Assembly: GCA_026874595.1 (NCBI GenBank)
Contig: CM049317.1
Location: 50,248,401 to 50,312,400, forward strand
Direction of reading: 5' to 3'
Source: Sipunculus nudus
Taxonomy: Eukaryota; Annelida; Sipuncula; Golfingiida; Sipunculidae
DNA length: 64,000 nt
Positions 1-8,852 of this stretch are shown one piece after another. A program made the position numbers and the translations under genes. The notes beneath the pieces are model-generated. The model saw only the letters and a list, made by a program, of their open reading frames with translations, did not search any database and was not told the origin of the DNA. How positions within the stretch are numbered: the first letter of the stretch is position 1; each line of letters begins with the position of its first letter.

Positions 1-720
1 AGGCCTAACAGATACGATGTGTGACCATCTGACATTCATGTTGCTCATATGATATCTTTTTACTAAAGGTCATATTATATAGGCCACTATGACCTAATAT
101 GCTGCAAAGGACATTTGCCCGGAACCTCCCAAAAATTTAACATTACAAGATCTAAGGCCTAATGGATAAAATATGTGGCCTGTCTGTCTGGGTTCTCAAA
201 ATCATGTTTTTGGCCCGTAGGTCGCAGTATATAGGTCACCATGGCCTAATTTAAGGTTTCCGAGGAGACTTGCTCAGAACATGCCTGGCTGTTGTATGAG
301 AAGATTCAAGGCCTAACAGATACGTTGAGTGCCCATCAGAAATTATTTTTCCTATAGTTTACACTTACCTATTTTCATGTTTCCAAGGACATAGGCCCAG
401 GACCACACTGAATGTTACGTTACGAGATTCTATACCTAATAGATACAATTTCTTCACTGTCTGACTGTCTTGCTGCTCAAGATCATGTTTTCGGCCTGTG
501 TGTTGCAGAAAATAGGTCATCATGACCTAATTTCAGGTTTTCAAGGCGATTTGCCTTGGACCTCCCTTTACCTTAGATGTGCAGTTAAAAGTTTCTAGGT
601 CTTATGGTTATGGTTTATGCCCTGATAACGGCTGGACGGCCGGACAAGGCACAAAGATAGATTTCTATAGCCCAGATGATTAGCTGTCCTAAAAAACTGA
701 TCAGGATTACCCGTGTTACT
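1..720 (+). repeat. Tandem repeat, roughly 125-160 bp monomers with IR3 motifs
   Basis: About 4.5 diverged monomers begin near 1, 154, 309, 434 and 596, each opening with a variant of 'aggcctaacagatacg'. Each full monomer has a core of the form AGGTCAnnnTGACCT followed by 'aatttcaggtttt' and a 'ggacctccc' stretch. The same family recurs near 20060-20250, 24290-24870, 31420-32000 and 45140-45480, and in reverse orientation at 59100-60300. It belongs to the general class of bivalve elements with ~160 bp core repeats (satellite or Helitron-like/Pearl type), but the exact family is not identified here. No coding capacity is seen. Confidence 0.7.
514..528. promoter_or_regulatory. Perfect IR3 (oestrogen-response-element-like) palindrome
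   Basis: AGGTCATCATGACCT is an exact AGGTCAnnnTGACCT inverted repeat inside a tandem-repeat monomer. Two neighbouring monomers have one-mismatch versions at 81-95 and 233-247. The motif match is seen; receptor binding is inference. Confidence 0.3.
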
Positions 721-1264
721 AAATCGTGACATTGCAGTAAAATACACTGACTACACACACATCTTATAATTTCTATTTCTGTAATTCAATATTATGCATA
801 AATTCCTCATGACTACAACAGTCGTTTTATCAAAGCTCTCTGACCCATGTATACAGTTATAGCCTGGCAAGTAATACTGTGCCTCAACTAGGACGCTGCG
901 TCATGAACTCTAATTGTATTCAAGACCATTCCATAAAAACATTACATTTACCCACCTCGTTGTCTCTATAATCGAGCTGATGTATCTGTATGTATCATGT
1001 CAAAACCCGAGGGAAATGAAAAAAAGTAAAAAGCAATGTATTGAATTATGTGTAACTATATTATAAACTTAAATATACAAGGTACATATATAAGTTAAAG
1101 AAAGTGAATAATACCATAAGTGAGAAGTCTAATCTTATTATGAGTAATTTTTGTCAAAAGTTAGAATTGTATACAGTTTTACTACTGTATAGAAAAGGGC
1201 ACATGGTGTCAACAGTTTAATTAAAATGTGAAAGATGACAAAAATATAGTTAATAGATGAAATC
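721..1264. other. 3' flank of gene A, nothing recognised
   Basis: AT-rich sequence between the tandem repeat and the stop codon of minus-strand gene A. It would hold the 3' UTR of gene A. No exon, repeat or RNA gene is recognised. Confidence 0.4.
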
Positions 1265-1358
1265 CTACAATATGTAGATTAATTTCCAAATTTCTTCATC
1301 AGTTGGTTCAAAAGATTTAACAAAGGACAGTAATGGTCCTTCATATTGCATTTTGTTC
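1265..1358 (-). CDS. Gene A last exon: short cytoplasmic tail
   Basis: On the minus strand, an acceptor 'gaacag' is followed by one base completing a codon, 30 sense codons and TAG. The tail reads NKMQYEGPLLSFVKSF..., then an acidic TDEEIW stretch and a hydrophobic end. The entering phase matches the preceding transmembrane exon, which ends with two bases of a codon. This is the main support, because the exon is too short to recognise by similarity. A Tyr-Glu-Gly-Pro sequence is the only tyrosine-based feature near the membrane. The tail is far shorter than, and unrelated to, the tails of genes C and D. Confidence 0.55.
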
Positions 1359-1826
1359 CTGTTCTTCGCAGAACAAAGAATGATTTAAATTTGGATTTCA
1401 AGCTGAGTTTCTCAAGAGCCGTTTAGGAATTGTCATGGGGTAAAAGATACTCATGATGGCTGCTAAATTCAAGTATACATTTGGCAAATACGATGGCGGG
1501 CATAGTTTTTATTGGAATATTCAATTATACAAAATACAAACCAGATTTTAAAATAATTACACCTTTAAATATATTGATAACATTTTAAACGCATAGCATT
1601 TCAATAGATTTTCAATGCAGTAAGCTGGAATTAATATGAAACTATACTATTTCAAACATAACTTGTGCATAAAAGGCAATGTAGCTAAACACTTTCATTA
1701 AAATAAAGCAAAGTTCATGCTTGCGACAGACACATAAACTTAAAACCAAAGAAGAAAATTACAAAAAATAGAAAATAAATTAAAACATCATCAGTCAAAT
1801 ACGGGGATGTAGTAAATCTTTCTCAC

Positions 1827-1974
1827 CTTTCATATCTCTTGATGACAAACCAATTACAAATAACTTTGCCAATAACGAGGAATACAAATAACACCAATAC
1901 GGCAATGAAAGGTTTTTTATATTGGTCTTTGCGCTCATTCAGATACATATTGCTGCTCTTTATCTGTTCAGTCT
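1827..1974 (-). CDS. Gene A exon: juxtamembrane and transmembrane segment
   Basis: Minus-strand exon of 148 bp between acceptor 'ctttcag' and donor 'AG|GTGAGA'. It enters with two bases and leaves with two, compatible with both neighbours. The translation is an extracellular hydrophilic stretch (TEQIKSSNMYLNERKDQYKK), a hydrophobic run of about 23 residues beginning FIAVLVLFVFLVIG, and a basic stop-transfer IKRYE. Gene A is therefore predicted to be a type I membrane protein with its CTLDs outside the cell. There is no separate stalk exon as in gene C. Confidence 0.7.
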
Positions 1975-2572
1975 CTGAAAGACAGTAAGTAATAAAAATG
2001 TCAGGCAGCTATGCAAAAATGTTGAGTAATGAATGTGAAATATGTATAGGCGCGTATCCCGAGATTCGGGTGGAGGGAGTATATTGTTTTTGCCAAGGGA
2101 CTAATGCCCTAAGGAATATCCAAAACTCAGACAGATTTGTAGCATTATGATTAAGGGTTCAGGGTAAATACTGCGAAAGGTAAGTTATCACTGTAAAGAC
2201 CGGATTTCATCCCACAGACTGACCTGGAATCATAAAAAAAGCTTTCTTGGCGTATTTAATTCGCTTAACTGTTAAAATTTATAATGTCAGTCATACGCAA
2301 AATATTTGTGTAACCGGTTATATTATATGTTAATATATACAACATAAACTGTGCGACAGGACAGACGTGTTGAGACGGCTTTGTTAACTAATATATATAT
2401 AAATATATTTTATTGATGGATCGGTATGTTGCCTCCCTTTTTTGTACACATACCGGTCTTCTCCGTTACCATATGGGTACTTGCTGCCACAGATGTTGGG
2501 TTTGTGTCTTTAAGCAATCGATATAACATAATTGACAAATATGGACTAAACGGATAAACAAAATTTTTTTTA

Positions 2573-3270
2573 AAGTCTGTAATATCAGACACCCCATCGA
2601 CTCTAAGGCACAATCATTAGTCCTCCAATAGCAGACACCACATCATGTCTCACACACAATCATTTGTCCTCCAATAACAGACACCACATCGTATCTCAGA
2701 CACAATAATTTGTCTTTTATATCAGACACCTCATCATGTCTTAGACACAAGTATTAGTTTTTAATACCAAACACCTTATCATGTCTGAGACGAAATCTTT
2801 TGTCAGTAATAGCAGACATATCATTATGTCTCAGACACAAGCATTTTGCCTGTAATACCAGATTCCTCATCCTGTCTCAGACGAAATCTTTTGTCAGTAA
2901 TAGCAGACATTTTATCATGTCTCAGACACAAGCATTTAGTCTGCATAGCAGACACATCATCATGCCTCAGACGAAATCGTTTGTCAGTAATAGTAGACAT
3001 ATTATCAAGTCTCAGACACAAGCATTTAGTCTGCCATACCAGACACATCATCATGTCTCAGACGAAATCTTTTGTCAGTAATAGCAGACATATCATCATG
3101 TCTCAGACACGAGCGTTTAGTCTGTAATACAAGACACATCATCATGTTTCAGACGAAATCTTTTCTCAGAATAGCAGATATATCATCATGTCTCAGACAC
3201 AAGTATTTAGTCTGTAATACCAGACACCACATCATTTCTCATATACATGCATAAGTCCATAATACCAGCT
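2573..3270 (+). repeat. Satellite of ~46 bp monomers, partly in 92 bp dimers
   Basis: About fifteen units with 'cagacac'-type starts spaced 45-46 bp. Each unit contains 'atgtctcagac', in which GTCT-c-AGAC is a short inverted repeat. From about 2780 onward the units alternate between one with 'acaagcatttagtctg' and one with 'gaaatcttttgtcagtaat', giving a 92 bp higher-order repeat. The left units lack this alternation. The array lies in an intron of gene A. Several frames are open through the array only because the unit lacks stops. Confidence 0.9.
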
Positions 3271-3419
3271 TTTTTTTTTCTGTTATAACTAACTGCTGAC
3301 ATGTAAACGTATTGCAATTCTACCAGGCCTTTTTTGTGTATGTCATGGAGAGTTGACTGTTCATAGCTGGAATTGTGTACATTTTTATCGGATTTCGTTG
3401 ATTATTAAAGAGTACCTAC

Positions 3420-3575
3420 CAGTTTCCCGCTTATGCCTAAGACAAATAGTAGGATGGCTGCTGTTACAATAAAGGGACTCCCAGTAATAGCCTGAAGAAA
3501 ATTTCTTCAGCACTGCACAACCTTTGGCTGGTTCGGGATGGTTGCTGTACCAGTAGTACTCGGTCCTCGCAATGT
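3420..3575 (-). CDS. Gene A exon: C-terminal half of CTLD 2
   Basis: Minus-strand exon of 156 bp (52 codons, phase 1 to phase 1), acceptor 'cggag', donor 'G|GTAGGT'. It encodes a CTLD second half: a WYSNHPEP stretch, then GCAVLKKFSSGYYW, a Cys in ESLYCNSSHP and the closing TICL cysteine. The spacing of the three cysteines and the Trp matches the CTLD consensus and the plus-strand exon at 39731-39865. No WND calcium-binding triplet is present, so calcium-dependent sugar binding is not supported. The domain likely serves as a protein or non-classical ligand-binding fold. Confidence 0.75.
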
Positions 3576-4344
3576 CTCCGTCGGCAAGAGAAAATAGCAG
3601 GGCATGTATAATAATCTTTACAAGAACACGTCACAATTCTGTCAGAATTCATCCATAGGGCGATAATAGCAAAATCCGGAGTATTAACCATGTATATCTC
3701 ACTATACTCACCTATAATAGTGCCTTTTTGGATGTTCGTTTTACTGCTAACAATTGTCCTTTGCTAAGCTTGTTATTCCTGGTTTGTTAGGTTAGATGCA
3801 CTTGCTATCATTACAATGTCATAATGTGATTTATGTAAATATGCATTTGTTGTTAAAAAGAACATGACCTGGAGCAATATTAGGCTTATTCTTTTACACA
3901 ATTAGTTATATTTTGCTTTATACAAAAGATTCCCAGCATAATCTTCCCATCATAGTCTTAGTACCTCGTATACGGCTGTTAAACACCTTGTTTAGAATCT
4001 GCATGTTAGTAAACAAAGTCTATGTTTATCTGTTTGCCATAAAAAGGCCGCGTAACCGGAGGTCCAATTGTGAGCCGCAACACGCGGTGTTTCAGCCATA
4101 TAATTTCATTGATATAATGTATAAACAGATTTTAAAAGAAGAGGTTTTACCAGCTTTGTGGTGGGCACATGTATATTCGATTACAATGTCATGTTTTTCG
4201 TGAAGTAAGTTTCACTTCAATACCATCAAAAGAAAAGAACTGAGACTGAAGATGCATGATACATTTTATGTTTTGTTATAAAATAAATTGTGTATATTTA
4301 CTGTAATATATTTGTGGGCAAAATACTTAATCTAAAGTGAAAAC

Positions 4345-4359
4345 ATGTTAAAATCAATA
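4345..4359 (+). repeat. Left target-site duplication of the SINE
   Basis: atgttaaaatcaata here is repeated as atgtaaaaatcaata at 4774-4788 (one mismatch in 15). This fixes the ends of the SINE between them. Confidence 0.85.
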
Positions 4360-4773
4360 CCGGCTTCTGTGGCTTAGGGGTAGAGCGCACGACTCAAAGC
4401 CGGGAGATCGTGGGTTCGAATCTCAGCCGAGGCGGTGAGGTTTTTCACGGTCGGCCCCCACCCAGGGTGAGCGCTCTGCAGGCTTAACGGGAATGCTGTG
4501 CCCTACAGCCGTGTATCACTCACATACGAGTGGTTCCTCGGTGTTATGACCCAGTAATGGGGATGATTACACCCAGGATCCGCAGGTGCGGTAGACACCG
4601 GGCCTGGGTGACACCAGGATATAAAAATGATAGGAAGCGAGTGCTACTGCCCTGTCAAGTAGTCCCAAACCGAAATGGAAACTCTGCAGATGTACATACC
4701 AAGTTAAGACTTAGTTAAGTCAGCATTAAAAAATGGAGGCGGTTACCTCCACCAAAAAAATTTATAAAAAAAA
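4360..4773 (+). mobile_element. tRNA-derived SINE, ~414 bp, full length
   Basis: The head (about 4362-4433) is tRNA-related. A perfect A box TGGCTTAGGGG lies at 4370-4380 and a B box GGTTCGAATCT (one mismatch) at 4413-4423. The 5' and 3' ends of this head can pair as an acceptor-like stem. A GC-richer unique body follows, and the element ends in 'ggaggcggttacctcc', a 5 bp stem-loop, followed by A-rich sequence. The 15 bp target-site duplications flank it exactly, so it was inserted by LINE-type retroposition. The tail hairpin is probably the piece shared with its LINE partner. It sits in an intron of gene A, in the opposite orientation. Confidence 0.85.
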
Positions 4774-4788
4774 ATGTAAAAATCAATA
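4774..4788 (+). repeat. Right target-site duplication of the SINE
   Basis: Second copy of the 15 bp duplication that starts at 4345, directly after the A-rich tail. Confidence 0.85.
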
Positions 4789-5499
4789 TTTATCTTTCTG
4801 ATACATGTGGTAACGTTTCGCCCGGCAGTCTTAATGCAACCAGCGATTCCACAAAACAATATAACAAATAGGTTTTTTTGTTTCGTATTTTTATATTTTC
4901 ATTAATAATATAATTATTAAATTTCTTAAATATATTACAAAGAGAAATATTTTAATAAGGAATTGTTTTGCTGTCATTTTAGAAGTGATTAAATATAGAA
5001 TTACTCGGTTTTTTTTTAATATAGACAATTGACTTTTCTAATTTGTATTGTATGACTGAACATTTGCCATATAACCGTTTGTCAGACATGGTAGTTTATA
5101 TAAACAGGAAACGTGTCCTTTCTAATATTTAAACATCATTTAAAATTTAAAATAGGTACAACATTTCATCTAATTTCATTGAGAAACCTGAAAAAATGTC
5201 GTGTCGTGCAACCTGCGCATAGGTTTTACTTTGTCTTTCAGTCATATATAAACCGTCCGGTTTATCTTGTTTTACATACTATAAAAATCAGAACATGAAT
5301 GCCGTTGTCTGCTTGTCATCAACATTGATACTTGTATGTACCTAGCTTTTGGTCCTTCCTTGTAAAGTATAACTATGTATAACAGTATATAACTATTTAC
5401 ATTGGTTATAATTTACTTAAGTGCAAAATCTGAGTTGCATCTCGAAACCCCGGGACCTTTTAATTTGCTCAGCAACTTTATTTAGCCTTGGGAGCTTAC

Positions 5500-5763
5500 T
5501 TTTCGATCCAATCGGAAACTCCCACACAGTCTGTCTAAGTCCTGTCCAATAATGCTTACAGAGTATTGGCCAAACTGACCCAATCCACTTAACTAGATTT
5601 TGTAGTTGAGCTTTTGTCTGAATGGTAGCAGGCTCAGCGCCTGTAAGACGACACATATTGGCAGCACCAAACCAACTCGCGACGTCACATCCTTTGATGT
5701 AACACCTGGAACCAAGCTGCTTGCAGTTTTCTAGAGACACACTTGGCGGACATCTAATGCATT
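5500..5763 (-). CDS. Gene A exon: N-terminal half of CTLD 2
   Basis: Minus-strand exon of 264 bp (88 codons, phase 1 to phase 1), donor 'A|GTAAGC'. The translation begins with a Cys-rich entry (CPPSVSLENC), then CYIKGCDVASWFGAANMC, the CTLD 'W..A...C' signature, and later YWTGLRQTVWEF, matching the 'W.GL' core. The acceptor was chosen as 'gaag' at 5764-5767 because only this one keeps the phase. A second AG a few bases downstream is possible but out of phase. The region CPPSV...MCR aligns with the equivalent exons at 8607, 38670 and 52770. Confidence 0.75.
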
Positions 5764-6385
5764 CTTCAATTAATTATAAAAAATGTGAACCTATATGTGT
5801 CAAATGATAATTTTGTTCCAGATAAAGTAACAATTATAAATCGTGAAAATTCTCTAGAAACACTAAGATTCACGAAATATTTGCTTTTAGGACCGAAGGT
5901 AGATATCATCATCTTGATCTTCTAAATTTGTGAATTATTCATGAAAATAAGGTAGCTATGGGTTTGTTTCAGACACAAGATTTATACAAACTGATACACC
6001 TGGGCAGGTTAATAAATTTAGAATAATTCAAGGTCTAAAGTGCTTAATATTTCAGTCATGATTATGTGGTCGCTTTCATCATATGCTTGGTGTTAAATAC
6101 CACAGCATAAGCTAGTCTCTTTTTGTGTAAACAGTTTTTCCAAGCATCAGAAGAGTTTATTTGTATAACTGGCATTAATTAACAAGCATACCAATTTGTA
6201 TATTTAGAAATACTTTAACTATATACCAATATTATTCAACTCATTTAGTTTAATTTTATTAAATTCATTCTTATTTTCAAGCTTAATATGCACCGTTACA
6301 TGTACCAATTGAGTGCCAAAACTATATTCATTAAAGTAAACAAGACACAATTATCATATTAGATCCATATAATATAAACGGTTAC

Positions 6386-6529
6386 CTCTGATCTGACACA
6401 AATACCCGTAGCCGCTAGTTTGACAGGTGTCACTGACCAGTGCCTTGTATCTCACATTAAGGAGGCCACATGTTCTCCGAGGATCCCCATTCCCCTGTAT
6501 CGAAATATATGTATACATCATATTATTTT
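6386..6529 (-). CDS. Gene A exon: C-terminal half of CTLD 1
   Basis: The minus-strand donor is clear ('GAG|GTAACC'). The translation includes GDPRRTCGLLNVRYKALVSD, a second Cys (TCQTS) and the closing YGYLCQI, with the Cys spacing of a CTLD second half. The acceptor is uncertain. 'gaag' at 6530-6533 preserves phase 1 (144 bp). 'tacag' just before 6494 looks better as a splice site but would change the phase. No WND motif is seen. Confidence 0.6.
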
Positions 6530-6714
6530 CTTCATATTGGACTTTTTTTCTGAAACTGTTAACTACATCGAGGCGTCTAGACTTAAACATTTGAAGTAGT
6601 GCAACTCTCAGATCATTAACATCACTCCCACTTCTTCTAAAAAGACAAGTAAAAGGAATCTGTCAACATGGTATATATATACATATAGCCATGCTGGTTC
6701 ATTGTTTATAGGTG

Positions 6715-6752
6715 GAAAGGGTATACAGAGAAAAGTCTGTGTATACCCTTTC
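6715..6752. repeat. Hairpin beside a (TA)n array
   Basis: GAAAGGGTATACA pairs perfectly with TGTATACCCTTTC (13 bp stem, 12 nt loop). The (TA)n array starts four bases later. It may mark the end of a decayed mobile element; nothing shows a regulatory role. Confidence 0.5.

Positions 6753-6755
<3 letters not shown>

Positions 6756-6799
<44 letters not shown>
6756..6799. repeat. (TA)n microsatellite
   Basis: About 22 perfect TA repeats in an intron of gene A. Confidence 0.95.
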
Positions 6800-6801
<2 letters not shown>

Positions 6802-6870
6802 TAACGGTACTAGTGTATTTTATTTAATTATAATTGTTATAATTAAAAGTAAAAGGACTCTTGAGCACAG

Positions 6871-6872
<2 letters not shown>

Positions 6873-6922
<50 letters not shown>
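6873..6922. repeat. (TA)n microsatellite
   Basis: About 25 perfect TA repeats. A 17-base poly-C run follows at 6968-6984. Confidence 0.95.
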
Positions 6923-6924
<2 letters not shown>

Positions 6925-7078
6925 ATATAACCTCGCCTTCAACCACCCCACAATTGTGAATATCCATCCCCCCCCCCCCCCCCCAATAATGATCGGTTTG
7001 GTCTGTCCCCAAAGTAGTCTAAACTGTGGGGTTCCACTGTATATAAAAGGAAACAACAGGAAATTTCTTGTTAAACAC

Positions 7079-7216
7079 CGTATGTTGTATTATCATGGTT
7101 GATCCACGCATGAAGATCTTTTCTCTTCAGTCCTATCCATGCTTTCTCCAGGCCGGTCTTTTCCATTACATCCACCAGCATGCTATGTGGTTCCCTCGAA
7201 GTGGAGAAAGGACTTC
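7079..7216 (-). pseudogene. Gene A exon fragment: N-terminal half of CTLD 1, truncated
   Basis: Reading the minus strand, the last ~45 codons of a CTLD first half are present: SREPHSMLVDVMEKTGLEKA, then WIGLKRKDLHAW. This aligns with SREDHQRLLKTMADLKLETI and WLSLRKKELDKW in the tandem units. The usual 5' part of the exon (with the CY and 'W..A...C' signatures) is missing. At about 7216 homology switches to plus-strand sequence that precedes the gene B/D exon. The donor is probably 'G|GTGTTT' at 7078-7077. The gene therefore has no visible signal-peptide exon and is probably non-functional, although all its remaining exons are open. Confidence 0.6.
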
Positions 7217-7269
7217 GAGTATACGATAATGCTTATTACATCCATTTTGTTTTTGTTTTCACATTACAG

Positions 7270-7506
7270 GCTGCAGGAACCGCACAGCATCGGACACATA
7301 TTTTTATATTTTCGAAAATATGGAGTACGAAAGGGCCCAAAATAGATTTAACAACATCGGAAGTTACGTTGGTCTTCCTCAGGACTAATCAGTAGAGGAA
7401 CATCAGCGACTGCTTAACATAATGGCTCATCTTAAACTTGAGACTATATGGCTGTCACTGAGAAAAAAGAAACTCGGCAACTTGATTTGGATAAATAATG
7501 GATCAG
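7270..7506 (+). pseudogene. Gene B exon: N-terminal half of CTLD 1, disabled
   Basis: A 237 bp exon between 'cattacag' and '|gttatg', the same length as its paralogues at 22395, 29588, 36716 and 50436. It still encodes IGSYVGLPQD, EEHQRLLNIMAHLKLETIWL and SLRKKKLGN. It has an in-frame TAA (7386-7388, CAA in gene D), and two conserved cysteines have become Phe (the CY pair and the Cys before NNIGS). The region before the exon, with a signal peptide, is replaced by the inverted gene A fragment. Clearly decayed. Confidence 0.8.
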
Positions 7507-7678
7507 GTTATGCTGTGACTTTATTATCAATATATCGATATAATACTCATATCTGCCCATGTCCTGTAATGACATAATATATATTAAATTATTTAAAACA
7601 CGACCAAGTATTTAGTGCTTACAGTTTTGTAATATGCTTTGTTTAATATACATGTATCATAATATTTGTTGTGCTTAG

Positions 7679-7804
7679 TACATGATCCCAGATGGAGGAG
7701 ACAGGATGGCCAATGTGGAGCATACATTTGGGATGGCATAGTCGATGCAGTCAAGACTCGATGCCTTTCAAAAGAGTCCTCGAAATACCTCTGTGAGCAT
7801 AACA
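7679..7804 (+). pseudogene. Gene B exon: C-terminal half of CTLD 1
   Basis: A 126 bp exon (42 codons, phase 1 to 1), acceptor 'gcttag', donor 'A|GTAGGC'. It encodes QDGQCGAYIWDG, then TRCLSKESSKYLCEHN, with the three CTLD cysteines in place. The exon itself is intact and the same length as in gene D (50846-50971), but it belongs to a gene that is broken on both sides. Confidence 0.7.
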
Positions 7805-8606
7805 GTAGGCCACGATTATTATGAATAATAATTTTCTGAAGTATAACCTCACTTCATTTGAACCTAACTGCGTTCAAACATAGTCAGATGTCGTTATCAG
7901 AATGTACTCTTACGAAAAAAGTAATTACACCTTATTTCCTTGATCAGATGCTGGGCCTTAAATAGTCGCCTGCCTTATTCAGTAATAAATCTCCGCTTCT
8001 TTGATGAGCTTCCTACCCACCAGGCGGTTTTATTTAACATATAAAACTGTGCCTCCATGTGCCACCACAAGTCAAATAAGCGACCAGTAGGTCATCTGCA
8101 AACTATTCAAATATGTGATGTTACATCAACAGTTAATGTTTACTCTTTACATAGACAAGTAAATTCAATAAATCATATTCAGACTTATTTGAATGTATTT
8201 TCTTAAAAAGATTAACTTGGCACCTAATTTCATTGCTCAATAGTAATGGAGTAAACATCTTTTTAGACATTTGCTGGTGTTTAAGCATCTACCTTAACAT
8301 AACAGACATCTTTTATTTCCTCTTAAGATATAACATCGAAACACGTTTATTAATTCAATTTGACTATATACTCCAGAGGTCGTGATTATTGCTTTCTAAA
8401 AAAGGTGGATTGAAACGGGAACAACATAACCTAAATGGTTCTGTTCAACAAGCAAATAGTTGTAGTTCCATGCACGGTGGCCATATGTGCTTCTTGTGTA
8501 TATTTAAACGTCATATGTACTTGCTTTACATAGAGGAATAGTCCTGTTAAAGGGCTAATTATCACCACAATGTTAAGTCTGTCTCAACAAATACCTTAGA
8601 TTTCAG

Positions 8607-8852
8607 ATACAATCTGTCCTTCTGTCGTTCCACGATGTAACTGCATAATCGTGGACGGTCAGGCGGTGTCAGTGCATGGTGGAGTGTACGACAGGTCCAC
8701 AGCTAGGGCCATGTGTAGAAGCATTGGGGCTGACTTGGTCCACACAGACAAAACAGGATTCAAGAAGGATTTTGAGAAAATCGTGGAGTCCCATGAAGCA
8801 GTATTTGTCGGTCTGTACCGTGAAGACTGGACCTTCACGGGTCTTAGGGGAG
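8607..8852 (+). pseudogene. Gene B exon: N-terminal half of CTLD 2
   Basis: A 246 bp exon (82 codons, phase 1 to 1), acceptor 'tttcag', donor 'G|GTGAGT'. The translation runs CPSVVPRCNCIIVDGQAVSV, then STARAMCRSIGADLVHT, and FVGLYREDW near the end: the CTLD 'A..MC' and 'GL' signatures. The exon is open and close to its gene D counterpart at 52770-53015. The following C-terminal-half exon is not found before the sequence that lies downstream of it in gene D, so this domain cannot be completed. Confidence 0.75.

Larger units (their letters stand above)
1359..7078 (-). other. Introns of gene A
   Basis: Five introns separate the exons listed for gene A. They hold a 46 bp satellite (2573-3270), a tRNA-derived SINE (4360-4773), two (TA)n arrays, a poly-C tract and a hairpin (6715-6752). 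In 1359-1826, 1975-2572, 3576-4344, 4789-5499 and 5764-6385 no other feature is recognised. Confidence 0.5.

Noticed and set aside
2800-3254. Coding frames of 60-93 codons on both strands
   Set aside because: They run through the 46 bp satellite and only reflect a repeat unit without stops.
2573-3270. CRISPR-like array
   Set aside because: Units are contiguous with no unique spacers, in a eukaryotic intron; it is a satellite.
4362-4433. Functional tRNA gene
   Set aside because: The A and B boxes are good, but the acceptor has mismatches and the sequence runs into a SINE body with target duplications, so it is the tRNA-like head of a retroposon.
6608-7056. Tyr/Ile-repeat proteins on the minus strand
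   Set aside because: Translation of (TA)n microsatellites and a poly-C tract.
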